From contig JAMPEF010000002.1 of NCBI GenBank assembly GCA_023665275.1, forward strand, positions 1 through 64,000: 64,000 bases of DNA, in the 5' to 3' direction. The position numbers were made by a program, and so were the translations under genes. This DNA is from Alistipes senegalensis. Lineage in GTDB: Bacteria; Bacillota; Clostridia; Oscillospirales; Ruminococcaceae. Shown in pieces: positions 16,819-24,806 of this stretch (its first letter is position 1; each line of letters opens with the position of its first letter). Under the pieces are notes generated by a model, which saw only the letters and a list, made by a program, of their open reading frames with translations, was not told the origin of the DNA and searched no databases.

Positions 16819-19161
16819 ATGAAACAAAGCTACATTGTAAATAATCTTGACTGCGCCCACTGTGGCGGTAAGATTGAGGCACTTATTGCCGATATGCAGG
16901 GCATTGAAAGCGCTGTACTCAACTTTCCGCTGAAAAAGCTGACTGTCACCGGAAATATAACGTCTGATACTCTCACACTTATGAATAAACTTGCACGGAC
17001 AATAGAATCAGAAGTTGAGATTATACCGGCTGAAAAAACTTCCACGATAACTAAAACTTACACTGTAAAAAATCTCGACTGCGCTCACTGTGGTGGTAAA
17101 ATTGAGGCACTTATTGCCGATATGCAAGGAATCGAAAGCGCTGTACTCAACTTTCCGATGAAAAAACTGACCATCACCGGAAACATTGATGAAGACACAC
17201 TCGAACTTATGAACGACCTTGCACAAGCTGTTGAAGCCGGCGCTGAAATCGTACCATTCACGGAAAACAAACCAGCTCCGGAAGCTACATCATCTCCGGA
17301 AACCACAACCGAAAAAGATAAAAAAATCCCTGAATTTGTACCGCTTATTATTGGAATTATTCTTTTTGCGGCGGCGATTATCACTGAAAATTTCACCGGA
17401 ATCAAAATACTTTCCCTGATGCTTTTCATATTTGCATATATTATACTTGGATTCAATGTTATAAAGTCAGCATTTAAAAATATCCGTTCCGGAAACCTGT
17501 TTGACGAAAATTTCTTAATGACGGTCGCCACAATAGGAGCGTTTGCGCTTGGTGAATATTCGGAGGCTGTTGGAGTTGTACTGTTTTTCCGCATAGGTGA
17601 ACTTTTTGAAGATTACGCCGTATCAAAAAGCCGTAAGGCTATAACGGATATTGCAAGTCTTAAAGCAGATTTTGCGGACGTCCTGAAAAACGGCGAATTT
17701 ATCCGTACACCAGCCGAAAATATACAAATCGGCGATATTCTCCGTATAAAAGCCGGTGAGCGTATAGCTGTTGACGGAGTTGTTGAAAATGGTGAATCAA
17801 GAATAGATACATCTGCCGTAAATGGTGAACCTGTTCCGCTGACCGTCCGCAAAGGTGATGAAATACTTTCGGGCTGTATAAATCTTTCTGAAAATTTCAC
17901 ACTCCGTGCTAACGCTACCGCTAATGAATCAATGATTTCAAAAATTGCACAGGCTGTTGAAGAGGCTACTTCCTCAAAGCCGAAAATTGACAGATTCATA
18001 ACAAAATTTTCAAGAGTGTACACACCTATAGTACTTACAATAGCGCTTCTTACAGCGGTTATCCCGTCAGTTGTGACGGGTGAGTGGCATAAATGGATAT
18101 ATTCCGCCCTTACTTTCCTTGTAATAAGCTGTCCGTGTGCATTGGTTTTAAGCGTTCCGCTTGCGTATTTTTCCGGAATCGGCGTCGCCTCAAAACTTGG
18201 TATACTTTTTAAGGGTGGTTCAGCTATTGAAGCTCTTGCCGGTGTAAAAAATATAGCATTCGACAAAACAGGTACTCTCACCAACGGAGATTTTACAGTT
18301 ACAGATGTAAAGACTTTCGGTAATATCTCAGAAGAAAAATTACTTGAATTTTGTGTTTCGTGTGAAAAATCTTCCACGCACCCCGTTGCCGAAAGCATTG
18401 TTGAATACTGTGAAAAAAATTCAATAAAAGCGGTCATGCCGGAAAAAGTCGCCGAAATCGCCGGACGTGGCATATCAGCAGTAATTGACGGTGAAAAAGT
18501 TTTATGTGGTAACAAAAGACTTTTGACGGAAAATAATATCACTGTTCCGGAATACAACAACACCGGAAGTATCATATATGTTGCCGTCGGTGACGCTGTA
18601 AAGGGCATAATAACTGTCTCCGATACCGTGAAAAAAACTTCTGCTGAAACTGTTTCCACACTTAAGTCTATGGGAATACGTACCGCAATGCTTACCGGTG
18701 ACAAGTCAGAAAATGCCGTCGCCGTCGGTGAAAAACTCGGCATTGACTATGCAAAGGGCGATTTACTTCCCGACGGAAAACTTCGTGAAATAGAAAAAAT
18801 CCGTAAGGAAAACGGTTCAGTAATGTTCATAGGCGACGGCATAAATGATGCGCCCGTACTTGCTGGTGCTGACGTAAGCGGTGCTATGCAGAACGGTTCT
18901 GACCTTGCATTAGAGGCGGCAGATGCTGTATTCATGAACTCCGAACCGGATTCAGTTCTCAGAGCTAAAAAAATAGCCGACAGGACTTTAAAAGTCGCAT
19001 ATCAGAATATAGTTTTTGCTCTTGCTATAAAAGCTGTTGTTATGGTTCTCGGACTTATCGGACACCCTAACATGTGGCTTGCGGTCTTTGCGGATTCCGG
19101 AACTGCTATGCTGCTTATCCTCAACTCTGTAAAAATTCTCAATGCTAAAAAATATCAGTGA
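16819..19161 (+). CDS. Heavy-metal P1B-ATPase, Zn/Cd/Pb type, with duplicated metal-binding domain
   Basis: A 780-residue metal-exporting ATPase. Two N-terminal HMA domains (about residues 4-65 and 76-140), each with CAHC as the metal-binding CxxC, are nearly identical to each other. A linker rich in Pro/Glu/Thr follows, then eight transmembrane helices, the CPC metal site at 438-440, the phosphorylation motif DKTGTLT at 482-488, the HP motif at 521-522 and the hinge GDGINDAP. CPC together with SVPLAYFSGIG and the ATPase body resemble CadA/ZntA rather than copper pumps. I start at ATG 16819 (AAAGGA upstream); an earlier in-frame ATG at 16783 lies within the operator. It is monocistronic. Confidence 0.92.
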   Translation: MKQSYIVNNLDCAHCGGKIEALIADMQGIESAVLNFPLKKLTVTGNITSDTLTLMNKLARTIESEVEIIPAEKTSTITKTYTVKNLDCAHCGGKIEALIADMQGIESAVLNFPMKKLTITGNIDEDTLELMNDLAQAVEAGAEIVPFTENKPAPEATSSPETTTEKDKKIPEFVPLIIGIILFAAAIITENFTGIKILSLMLFIFAYIILGFNVIKSAFKNIRSGNLFDENFLMTVATIGAFALGEYSEAVGVVLFFRIGELFEDYAVSKSRKAITDIASLKADFADVLKNGEFIRTPAENIQIGDILRIKAGERIAVDGVVENGESRIDTSAVNGEPVPLTVRKGDEILSGCINLSENFTLRANATANESMISKIAQAVEEATSSKPKIDRFITKFSRVYTPIVLTIALLTAVIPSVVTGEWHKWIYSALTFLVISCPCALVLSVPLAYFSGIGVASKLGILFKGGSAIEALAGVKNIAFDKTGTLTNGDFTVTDVKTFGNISEEKLLEFCVSCEKSSTHPVAESIVEYCEKNSIKAVMPEKVAEIAGRGISAVIDGEKVLCGNKRLLTENNITVPEYNNTGSIIYVAVGDAVKGIITVSDTVKKTSAETVSTLKSMGIRTAMLTGDKSENAVAVGEKLGIDYAKGDLLPDGKLREIEKIRKENGSVMFIGDGINDAPVLAGADVSGAMQNGSDLALEAADAVFMNSEPDSVLRAKKIADRTLKVAYQNIVFALAIKAVVMVLGLIGHPNMWLAVFADSGTAMLLILNSVKILNAKKYQ

Positions 19162-19166
19162 AAATA

Positions 19167-19194
19167 AACGGGAGGTATTAAAACCTCCCGTTTT
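19167..19194 (+). terminator. Intrinsic terminator after the P-ATPase gene
   Basis: AACGGGAGGT pairs with ACCTCCCGTT around a short AT loop, followed by TTAAAT. The stem is strong and the T-tract short. Confidence 0.8.
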
Positions 19195-19212
19195 AAATAT
19201 ATTGAAATATAC

Positions 19213-19241
19213 TTTACAAACTATTTAATATATGTTATAAT
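19213..19241 (+). promoter_or_regulatory. Promoter of the GH25 lipoprotein gene
   Basis: TTTACA (19213-19218), a 17-base spacer and TATAAT (19236-19241), 30 bases before the ATG at 19272, which has AAGGAG ahead. Confidence 0.7.
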
Positions 19242-19271
19242 TCTTTTATAAAAATATTTTAAGGAGACAGC

Positions 19272-20552
19272 ATGAAAAAATTTTTTATTCCAATTATGGC
19301 GCTCAGTCTTGTGACAGGCTGTTCACAGGAAGTGCAGACGCTACCCGCAAATGTAACCACACCCTCTGTGACGGGAACTACAGTTCCGGACAGCATACCT
19401 GTAATTTCACAGAAAACAAACGTAAAACCTCCTGATGACCTTATTCTTGAAACACCGGAAAATGTCGAAATTTACGATTATATTACTATTTCTGAATTTG
19501 TAGAAAAATCAAATGTGGAAATTCTCAATGGTGACAGAATGCTTGATACCTCTGAAATGGGTGAACACGAAATCTATATAAACTGTCGTTGTAGTTACGG
19601 AGAGTTTCAGCAGAAAGTGACGTATACAGTCGCCGATACTACACCACCTACACTTCTTAATATGGGTGTTTCACCGTATGTCACACAGGGAACTGAATTT
19701 GATTTAAAGACCCTTGTCGGCTATGCTGATAACTATGACCCCGTCCCCACCCTGACTTACGACGGTGAAGTAAATACTGAAGAAATCGGAAACTATCCCA
19801 TAGATGTACACGTCACGGACAGTTCAGGTAATGAAACTTCATGGAGCATGACTGTCGTTGTATTAAGTGAAACACCATCATATGAATTTAACGGCGAATG
19901 GACACCTGATTACAGCGACGGCACGCCTTTCACTGAATTTATTGAAACTTATTCCGGTGAAAACAGAAAGTTCGGAATAGATGTCTCAACGTGGCAAGGT
20001 GATATAGACTTCAATGCAGTGAAAAACGCCGGTTGTGATTTTGTCATAATACGTATGGGGCATTTCTATGACGAAATAAAACAAGATGACTGGTATGCTG
20101 AAAATATCCGTAAAGCCCGTGAAGCAGGTCTTGAAGTGGGTATATATTTCTATACTACATTGCATTCCTCCGAAAGCGTAAAGGAACTTGCAGAATACAT
20201 AAATGAAACGCTTGACGGTCAGGAACTTGATTTTCCTGTTGCTTTTGACTGGGAAGAATTTACAAACTTTCAGGAGTTTAATATAAGTCTCCACGAACTC
20301 AACGAACTTTTCAACCTCTTCTGTGCGGAGATGGAAAGTTATGGCTATTCGGCAATGCTTTACAGCAGTAAGAATTTTCTGCTCAATTCGTGGACAAATA
20401 ACTATAATGAACCCGTCTGGCTTGCACATTTTGTGGACGAAACAGACTATACCGGCGACTATTTCATATGGCAGGCAAGCTCTACCGGACTTATTGACGG
20501 TATAGAGGGCTATGTTGATATGAATATTCTTTACACGGACAAAATTAAATAA
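19272..20552 (+). CDS. Lipoprotein with Ig-like domains and GH25 lysozyme (muramidase) domain
   Basis: A 426-residue exported peptidoglycan hydrolase. The signal peptide ends with the lipobox VTGC, lipid on Cys17. A Thr/Pro-rich linker leads to two beta-sandwich domains of the DUF5011/cadherin-like type (about 60-200; DTTPPTLLNMG, VTDSSGNETS). The GH25 domain fills about 230-425: D237 in IDVSTWQGDIDF and D326/E328 in FDWEEF are the expected catalytic carboxylates, and FIWQASSTG lies near the end. GH25 enzymes cleave the bond between N-acetylmuramic acid and N-acetylglucosamine. It is monocistronic with its own promoter and terminator. Being lipid-anchored, it probably remodels the organism's own wall. 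Confidence 0.92.
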   Translation: MKKFFIPIMALSLVTGCSQEVQTLPANVTTPSVTGTTVPDSIPVISQKTNVKPPDDLILETPENVEIYDYITISEFVEKSNVEILNGDRMLDTSEMGEHEIYINCRCSYGEFQQKVTYTVADTTPPTLLNMGVSPYVTQGTEFDLKTLVGYADNYDPVPTLTYDGEVNTEEIGNYPIDVHVTDSSGNETSWSMTVVVLSETPSYEFNGEWTPDYSDGTPFTEFIETYSGENRKFGIDVSTWQGDIDFNAVKNAGCDFVIIRMGHFYDEIKQDDWYAENIRKAREAGLEVGIYFYTTLHSSESVKELAEYINETLDGQELDFPVAFDWEEFTNFQEFNISLHELNELFNLFCAEMESYGYSAMLYSSKNFLLNSWTNNYNEPVWLAHFVDETDYTGDYFIWQASSTGLIDGIEGYVDMNILYTDKIK

Positions 20553-20557
20553 ATCAA

Positions 20558-20585
20558 AAAACTACCGGAAACGGTAGTTTTTATT
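20558..20585 (+). terminator. Intrinsic terminator after the GH25 gene
   Basis: CTACCG-GAAA-CGGTAG, extended by flanking A/T pairs and closed by a GNRA-type tetraloop, followed by TTTTTATT. Confidence 0.9.
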
Positions 20586-20599
20586 AAGGAGGTTATTTT

Positions 20600-20938
20600 A
20601 TTAAAATACTTACTGACATTGAAATAAAATCCATGCCCGGATTCAAAGAAATTCCGGAATATGATGACAAATATATAAACAGTATTTATAATAACTGGGT
20701 GTTTCTGGACAGATTCTATGATACTATGAAAAAAACAATAAGTCCGGAAATTATTCTTTACAGTGAATATTACTGGATAACATTATTTATAAATGCGTAT
20801 TATAAAAAATACAATACGAACTACTCAGGCTTTGAACAATTTCAATTCAAGCTTATTGAAAGTATAGAATATACTTTAGGAAATGTTGATATAGCTTTAC
20901 TTGAAAAAATAGAATTATCAATTGATAAGATTATTTGA
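20600..20938 (+). CDS. Small unknown protein with probable ATT start
   Basis: A 112-residue protein that I do not recognise, Tyr/Ile/Asn-rich, soluble, mostly helical by appearance. The first ATG in frame is 20633, but a perfect AAGGAGG (20586-20592) stands 7 bases before ATT at 20600, which would begin the protein IKILTDIEIKSMPG. No AUG, GUG or UUG lies at the proper distance. The stop codon (20936-20938) directly abuts the stop of the convergent AraC gene (20939), with no space for a separate terminator. It follows the GH25 terminator, so it must have its own promoter or depend on read-through; I could not find a convincing promoter. Confidence 0.55.
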   Translation: MKILTDIEIKSMPGFKEIPEYDDKYINSIYNNWVFLDRFYDTMKKTISPEIILYSEYYWITLFINAYYKKYNTNYSGFEQFQFKLIESIEYTLGNVDIALLEKIELSIDKII

Positions 20939-21718
20939 CTATATTTTCCGACGGTATTTTGTAGGAGTTACACCAACTATTTTTTTAAACTGTCGCATAA
21001 AATGCTCTTCATTGTCGTAACCGCACATTGTCGCAACCTGTGAAACTGTACATGAAGTTTCACTTAAAATTTCCTTAGCCTTTTCAATTTTTCCGCTTAT
21101 GACATCTGAAATACATGATACCCCGAACATCTCTTTATAGATATGCTGAAAATATGAACGTGACATACTGACATCTGCCGCCATAGAATCAACGTTCCAT
21201 TTCATCTGCGGATTTCTATAAACCTTTTCCCTTAACTCCATAAGCGCACTGTAATGTGGGTCAACAGTCTGTTGTGACTCTTCATGCCGTCCGGAAGAAT
21301 CACTAATCTTCAATAATAATGTCTTCATAAGAGTATCAGTCATTTTCAGACGTCTTGAAGCAAGTGAATAATATTCACAAGTTATATTCCGCATAATATT
21401 GCTTATAAAGTCAACGTCCGCAAACTGAACAGGTCGATTAAACGGAAGTTCAATCGATTCAAAAAATTCATTATCGCCTTTTTTTTTGAAACATAACCAG
21501 TCACATATAAAAAAATCATTATCGGCGGAATACTCCCATATGACCGTATCATCATACAGCACGAAAGTAAACGGCGGTGTATGGTAATTCATTCCGTTCA
21601 TATGAAATATTGTACTGCTTTTCGTGAGAATAAGCATAAAAGAATTTTTTTCCGGTTCGTGCCGGAATGTGTATTCATTGCCATACACTGAATTATATCC
21701 GATAGATAATATATTCAC
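20939..21718 (-). CDS. AraC-family transcriptional regulator
   Basis: A 259-residue regulator. The first ~150 residues form a cupin-like sensor (SFMLILTKSSTIFHMNG, TPPFTFVLYDD). The C-terminal ~100 residues hold the double helix-turn-helix of AraC proteins: WNVDSMAADVSMSRSYFQHIYKEMFG and SQVATMCGYDNEEHFMRQFKKIVG, ending in the family signature VTPTKYR. The start is GTG at 21718 with GGGAG 7 bases ahead; it lies 4 bases after the stop of the DNA glycosylase gene, so it is the last gene of the rqcH operon. AraC proteins of this layout often respond to sugars; no obvious target gene is adjacent. Confidence 0.92.
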   Translation of the reverse strand: MNILSIGYNSVYGNEYTFRHEPEKNSFMLILTKSSTIFHMNGMNYHTPPFTFVLYDDTVIWEYSADNDFFICDWLCFKKKGDNEFFESIELPFNRPVQFADVDFISNIMRNITCEYYSLASRRLKMTDTLMKTLLLKISDSSGRHEESQQTVDPHYSALMELREKVYRNPQMKWNVDSMAADVSMSRSYFQHIYKEMFGVSCISDVISGKIEKAKEILSETSCTVSQVATMCGYDNEEHFMRQFKKIVGVTPTKYRRKI

Positions 21719-21722
21719 TCAA

Positions 21723-22241
21723 TCACTCCCTGACGGCAATAAAACGCCATTCAATATTTTTCCAGTACTCACCGGCGTAATCAATACCCACTCTTGAGGC
21801 CGTTTTTATCTCCGGACGGAATCCGTCATCTTCAATCCATATTTCAGAATTTCCGCATATTTCCTGTTTATTAAAATTGCCATCAATTTGCAGATATTTT
21901 GTTATTTTTGCAGGTCCGTTATGGGCTTCTCCGGCACGTATAAGAACACATTGCGGGTTTCCGACATCACCGGTGGTGATATTCATAAGCCAGTGAATGC
22001 CATAACAGAGATAAACATAAATTTTTCCACTTTCTCCGTAAAGAATTTCCGTCCGCTTGGTTTTTCCCTTAGAGGCGTGACAAGCCTTGTCCTCCCCACC
22101 TCTGTATGCCTCCGTTTCGGAAATTCTCTCTTTTATAAGCGTACCGTCCGGAAGTTTCCGGACAAGTATTTTTCCGATAAGTTCCGGCGCTACAGTAAGA
22201 CAGTCACGCCGGAAAAAATCTTCTGTAATCTTTTTATTCAT
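21723..22241 (-). CDS. 3-methyladenine DNA glycosylase (AAG/MPG family)
   Basis: A 172-residue base-excision repair enzyme of the mammalian AAG type, which removes alkylated purines. It carries the family blocks APELIGKILVRKLPDG, ISETEAYRGGEDKACHA (the Glu is the catalytic base), GKIYVYLCYGIHWLMNI and CVLIRAGEA, and ends a little early compared with the usual 180-200 residues (VGIDYAGEYWKN...). Its ATG overlaps the rqcH stop (ATGA) and has GAGGG upstream. The coupling to rqcH and an araC gene looks incidental, though co-expression with RNA methyltransferase genes upstream puts nucleic-acid maintenance functions together. Confidence 0.94.
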   Translation of the reverse strand: MNKKITEDFFRRDCLTVAPELIGKILVRKLPDGTLIKERISETEAYRGGEDKACHASKGKTKRTEILYGESGKIYVYLCYGIHWLMNITTGDVGNPQCVLIRAGEAHNGPAKITKYLQIDGNFNKQEICGNSEIWIEDDGFRPEIKTASRVGIDYAGEYWKNIEWRFIAVRE

Positions 22242-23989
22242 TTCGATACCCTCAGACTTTTTTCAATTTCAGCGTCCGGCTTGACAAACGCCGTTTTATA
22301 ATTAGTAAATATAACTTTCCCTGGTTTAGCACCGGACGGCTTTTTAACATATCTTGCAAGACAATAATCCACCGGCACAAGATTTGAATCACGTCCCTTA
22401 CTGTTGACCGCCGCAATAACTGCCGCCTGTTCAATGGTTCTGTCGGGTGGAGTTTCGCCCTCCGTGACTATTATCACGTGCGAACCCGTTATAGTTTGTG
22501 TGTGTAGCCATATATCCGTTTTTTCGGCGAATTTAAGCGATAATTTGTCATTTTGATAATTATTCCGACCCACAAGTATGGTGTAACCGTCGGAAGATTT
22601 ATACTCAATCGGCGGTAAGGCTTTAGGTGGTTTTGCCTTATTATTCGTGGATTTTATATAACCCTGCTCCCGTAATTCAAGCCGGAGCTGTATAATATCA
22701 TTTTCCGACGTCGCACGGGTCAGCGAATCAAAAACGCTGTCAAGATATTGTAATTCTTCTTCACCCCGTTCAATCTGTTCAGTTAGTTTCTTTTCCGCCG
22801 TGACAGATTTTTTATACTCGTTGTAATAATATTGTGCGTTCTGTGATGGAGTTTTTCTGACGTCAAGTTTAATTTCAATATTCGGAGAATTTTCGTCATA
22901 GAAATTCTCAACAACTGCCAAATTATCGCCTTTTTTTATACGGTAAATATTAGCGGAAATCAAATCACCACACAATTTATAATATTCCCTGTCGGCACAC
23001 GCTGAAAGTTCCTCACGCTGTACGGAAATTCTTCTTGTTATGCGGTCAGTGAGGTTGACAAGCAGTCTGAAAAGGTCATTAGCACGCTGTTTTGTACGGA
23101 TAGCGTTATCACGTTCAGAATAAAAATAGTCAAGCAGTTGCGATGCCGTCGGAAGTTCCTTGTTATCCATGAAGTCCCTGTACTGTGTAAGCTGAATGAA
23201 CGAAAAATCTTTTAAAATACCGTCTTTTGTGCTTACGACATTGAAACAGCATTCACCGTTTAAAAGCTGTATCTGTGTACGCTTTATAATAAAAAGAAGC
23301 CTGACAAGAGCCATTCCGGAAACATTTCCGTCAAGATGCTCACCGTTTCCGGCATAAAAAGCCCATTCACGAGCAAGAACCGGTGAAATTCCCTCAAAAA
23401 CCCGTATAAGAGCTTTTGAAAGTTCTGCCTGTGAATTTTCACGTAATCTGTCAATAATTTCTTCACCGTCGGGGGTAAGAAAATTAAGACGGTCACTTTT
23501 TGGCGGTAAAGTGTAGGTCATAGCCGGAAGTACCATTCTTTCACGGGACATTTCACTATCAACACGCTTTATGCTGTCGATAATTTTTCCGTCGCTGATG
23601 ATTATAAGATTTGAACATCTGCCCATAATCTCACACGCAAGAGTAATAATAACCACGTCGCCGAGTTCGTTTACACACTCAAAATCAAGAAAAAGTATTC
23701 TTTCGAGTCCGTCCTGACGAATATCAATTAACTTTCCATTGCCGAGACGCTTTCTTAAAAGCATACAGAACATAGGCGGTGTTTGTGGATTATCAACATT
23801 CTTTTCAGTTATATGAACTCTTGCACTACCGGCATTTGCCGATATATAGAGTTTTTTAGAGCCTTGCCGTGTTCGTATGGAAATAATGATTTCCTCACGG
23901 GACGGCTGGTGGATTTTTTCAATCCGTCCGCCGATAAGCTGTGTCAGTTCGTTTTTTATTGCAAATAAAAACGCTCCGTCTAAAGCCAT
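22238..23989 (-). CDS. rqcH: RqcH (NFACT family), ribosome quality-control factor
   Basis: A 583-residue Rqc2 homologue. Bacterial RqcH binds obstructed 50S subunits carrying peptidyl-tRNA and adds C-terminal alanine tails that mark the chain for degradation. The NFACT-N domain (about 1-250; MALDGAFLFAIKNEL, GGRIEKIHQP, EIMGRCSNLIII) is followed by helix-hairpin-helix and coiled-coil segments (about 270-440) and the NFACT-R domain (about 450-560; GRNNYQNDKLSLKFA, DIWLHTQTITGSHVII). Older annotations call it fibronectin-binding protein FbpA. It follows the RlmA-like gene after 17 bases. The operon also holds a TrmK-Nif3 fusion, so RNA and translation functions group here. Confidence 0.95.
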   Translation of the reverse strand: MALDGAFLFAIKNELTQLIGGRIEKIHQPSREEIIISIRTRQGSKKLYISANAGSARVHITEKNVDNPQTPPMFCMLLRKRLGNGKLIDIRQDGLERILFLDFECVNELGDVVIITLACEIMGRCSNLIIISDGKIIDSIKRVDSEMSRERMVLPAMTYTLPPKSDRLNFLTPDGEEIIDRLRENSQAELSKALIRVFEGISPVLAREWAFYAGNGEHLDGNVSGMALVRLLFIIKRTQIQLLNGECCFNVVSTKDGILKDFSFIQLTQYRDFMDNKELPTASQLLDYFYSERDNAIRTKQRANDLFRLLVNLTDRITRRISVQREELSACADREYYKLCGDLISANIYRIKKGDNLAVVENFYDENSPNIEIKLDVRKTPSQNAQYYYNEYKKSVTAEKKLTEQIERGEEELQYLDSVFDSLTRATSENDIIQLRLELREQGYIKSTNNKAKPPKALPPIEYKSSDGYTILVGRNNYQNDKLSLKFAEKTDIWLHTQTITGSHVIIVTEGETPPDRTIEQAAVIAAVNSKGRDSNLVPVDYCLARYVKKPSGAKPGKVIFTNYKTAFVKPDAEIEKSLRVSK

Positions 23990-24006
23990 AAAAAATCAGT
24001 CCTTTA

Positions 24007-24798
24007 CTATTTTTTGTATGTAAGCAATTCAAAATCTGCCGTTATTTCGAGGCTTTCAAGAGCTGAAAGCCTTTCATGCTGAATTTTTCCCGTCCGGTAA
24101 TAGTAGGGTGTCATTGAAAAAAGCGACTGTATATCATTCTGATTTTCAAGCTGAAATTTATATGTTATACGCTTTTTGTCGGCAAGCCCGAATCCCTCCA
24201 GTTCATAGGGCTTTACTTTATTTTTGTACGGCGTATCATAGACAGCTTTTTTCAGCTCCCACAGGTGATTTTCCGACGGTATAGCCATGAACATATTTCC
24301 GCCGTTTTTCAGAACACGCCTAAACTCCTCACTGCAATACGGCGAAAAAACTGTAACAAGACTATCACAAGAACTGTCCGCCACCGGAATGTTAAAAACA
24401 CTTGCCACCGCAAACGTTATATTTTTATTACGTTTTACTGCAAAATCAACGGCGGTTTTAGATATATCTATGCCGTAAATTTCAGAATCCGGAGAGATAT
24501 TTTTTATACCTGATGTATAATATCCCTCACCACAGCCGGCATCTAAAATAACTCCTGTAGTGATTTTTTCACAAATGGCGTCACGCAACGGAGCATAAAA
24601 GCCCTTATCCAAAAAATCACGCCTTGCATGAACCATTAATTTATTATCCCCGTGAACAGACTTCCCGACGTGTTTTGAAAGCAAAAGATTGACATAACCA
24701 CTTTTTGCTATATCAAAACTATGTCTTGACGGACAAACGTAATTTTTTCCCGATATGACAAGTTTTTCACGGCATACAGGACATACAAGAATACCCAT
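24007..24798 (-). CDS. rlmA: RlmA-like 23S rRNA (guanine-N1) methyltransferase
   Basis: A 263-residue methyltransferase. The N-terminal zinc finger has C6, C9, C22 and H26 in CPVC...CPSRH, followed by SFDIAKSGYVNLL, which is diagnostic of RlmA-type enzymes that methylate 23S rRNA at G745/G748. The SAM-binding Rossmann domain begins at ILDAGCGEGYYTSG, with IYGIDISKTAVD as motif II. ATG 24798 has AGGTG close upstream; a GTG at 24810 overlapping the stop of the previous gene is an alternative. The gene lies between the TrmK-Nif3 fusion and rqcH in one operon. Confidence 0.9.
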   Translation of the reverse strand: MGILVCPVCREKLVISGKNYVCPSRHSFDIAKSGYVNLLLSKHVGKSVHGDNKLMVHARRDFLDKGFYAPLRDAICEKITTGVILDAGCGEGYYTSGIKNISPDSEIYGIDISKTAVDFAVKRNKNITFAVASVFNIPVADSSCDSLVTVFSPYCSEEFRRVLKNGGNMFMAIPSENHLWELKKAVYDTPYKNKVKPYELEGFGLADKKRITYKFQLENQNDIQSLFSMTPYYYRTGKIQHERLSALESLEITADFELLTYKK

Positions 24799-24806
24799 TC
24801 CGCACC

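Noticed and set aside
17613-18743. Minus-strand ORF of 376 codons
   Set aside because: It is the antisense shadow of the P-ATPase gene, whose motifs are unambiguous.
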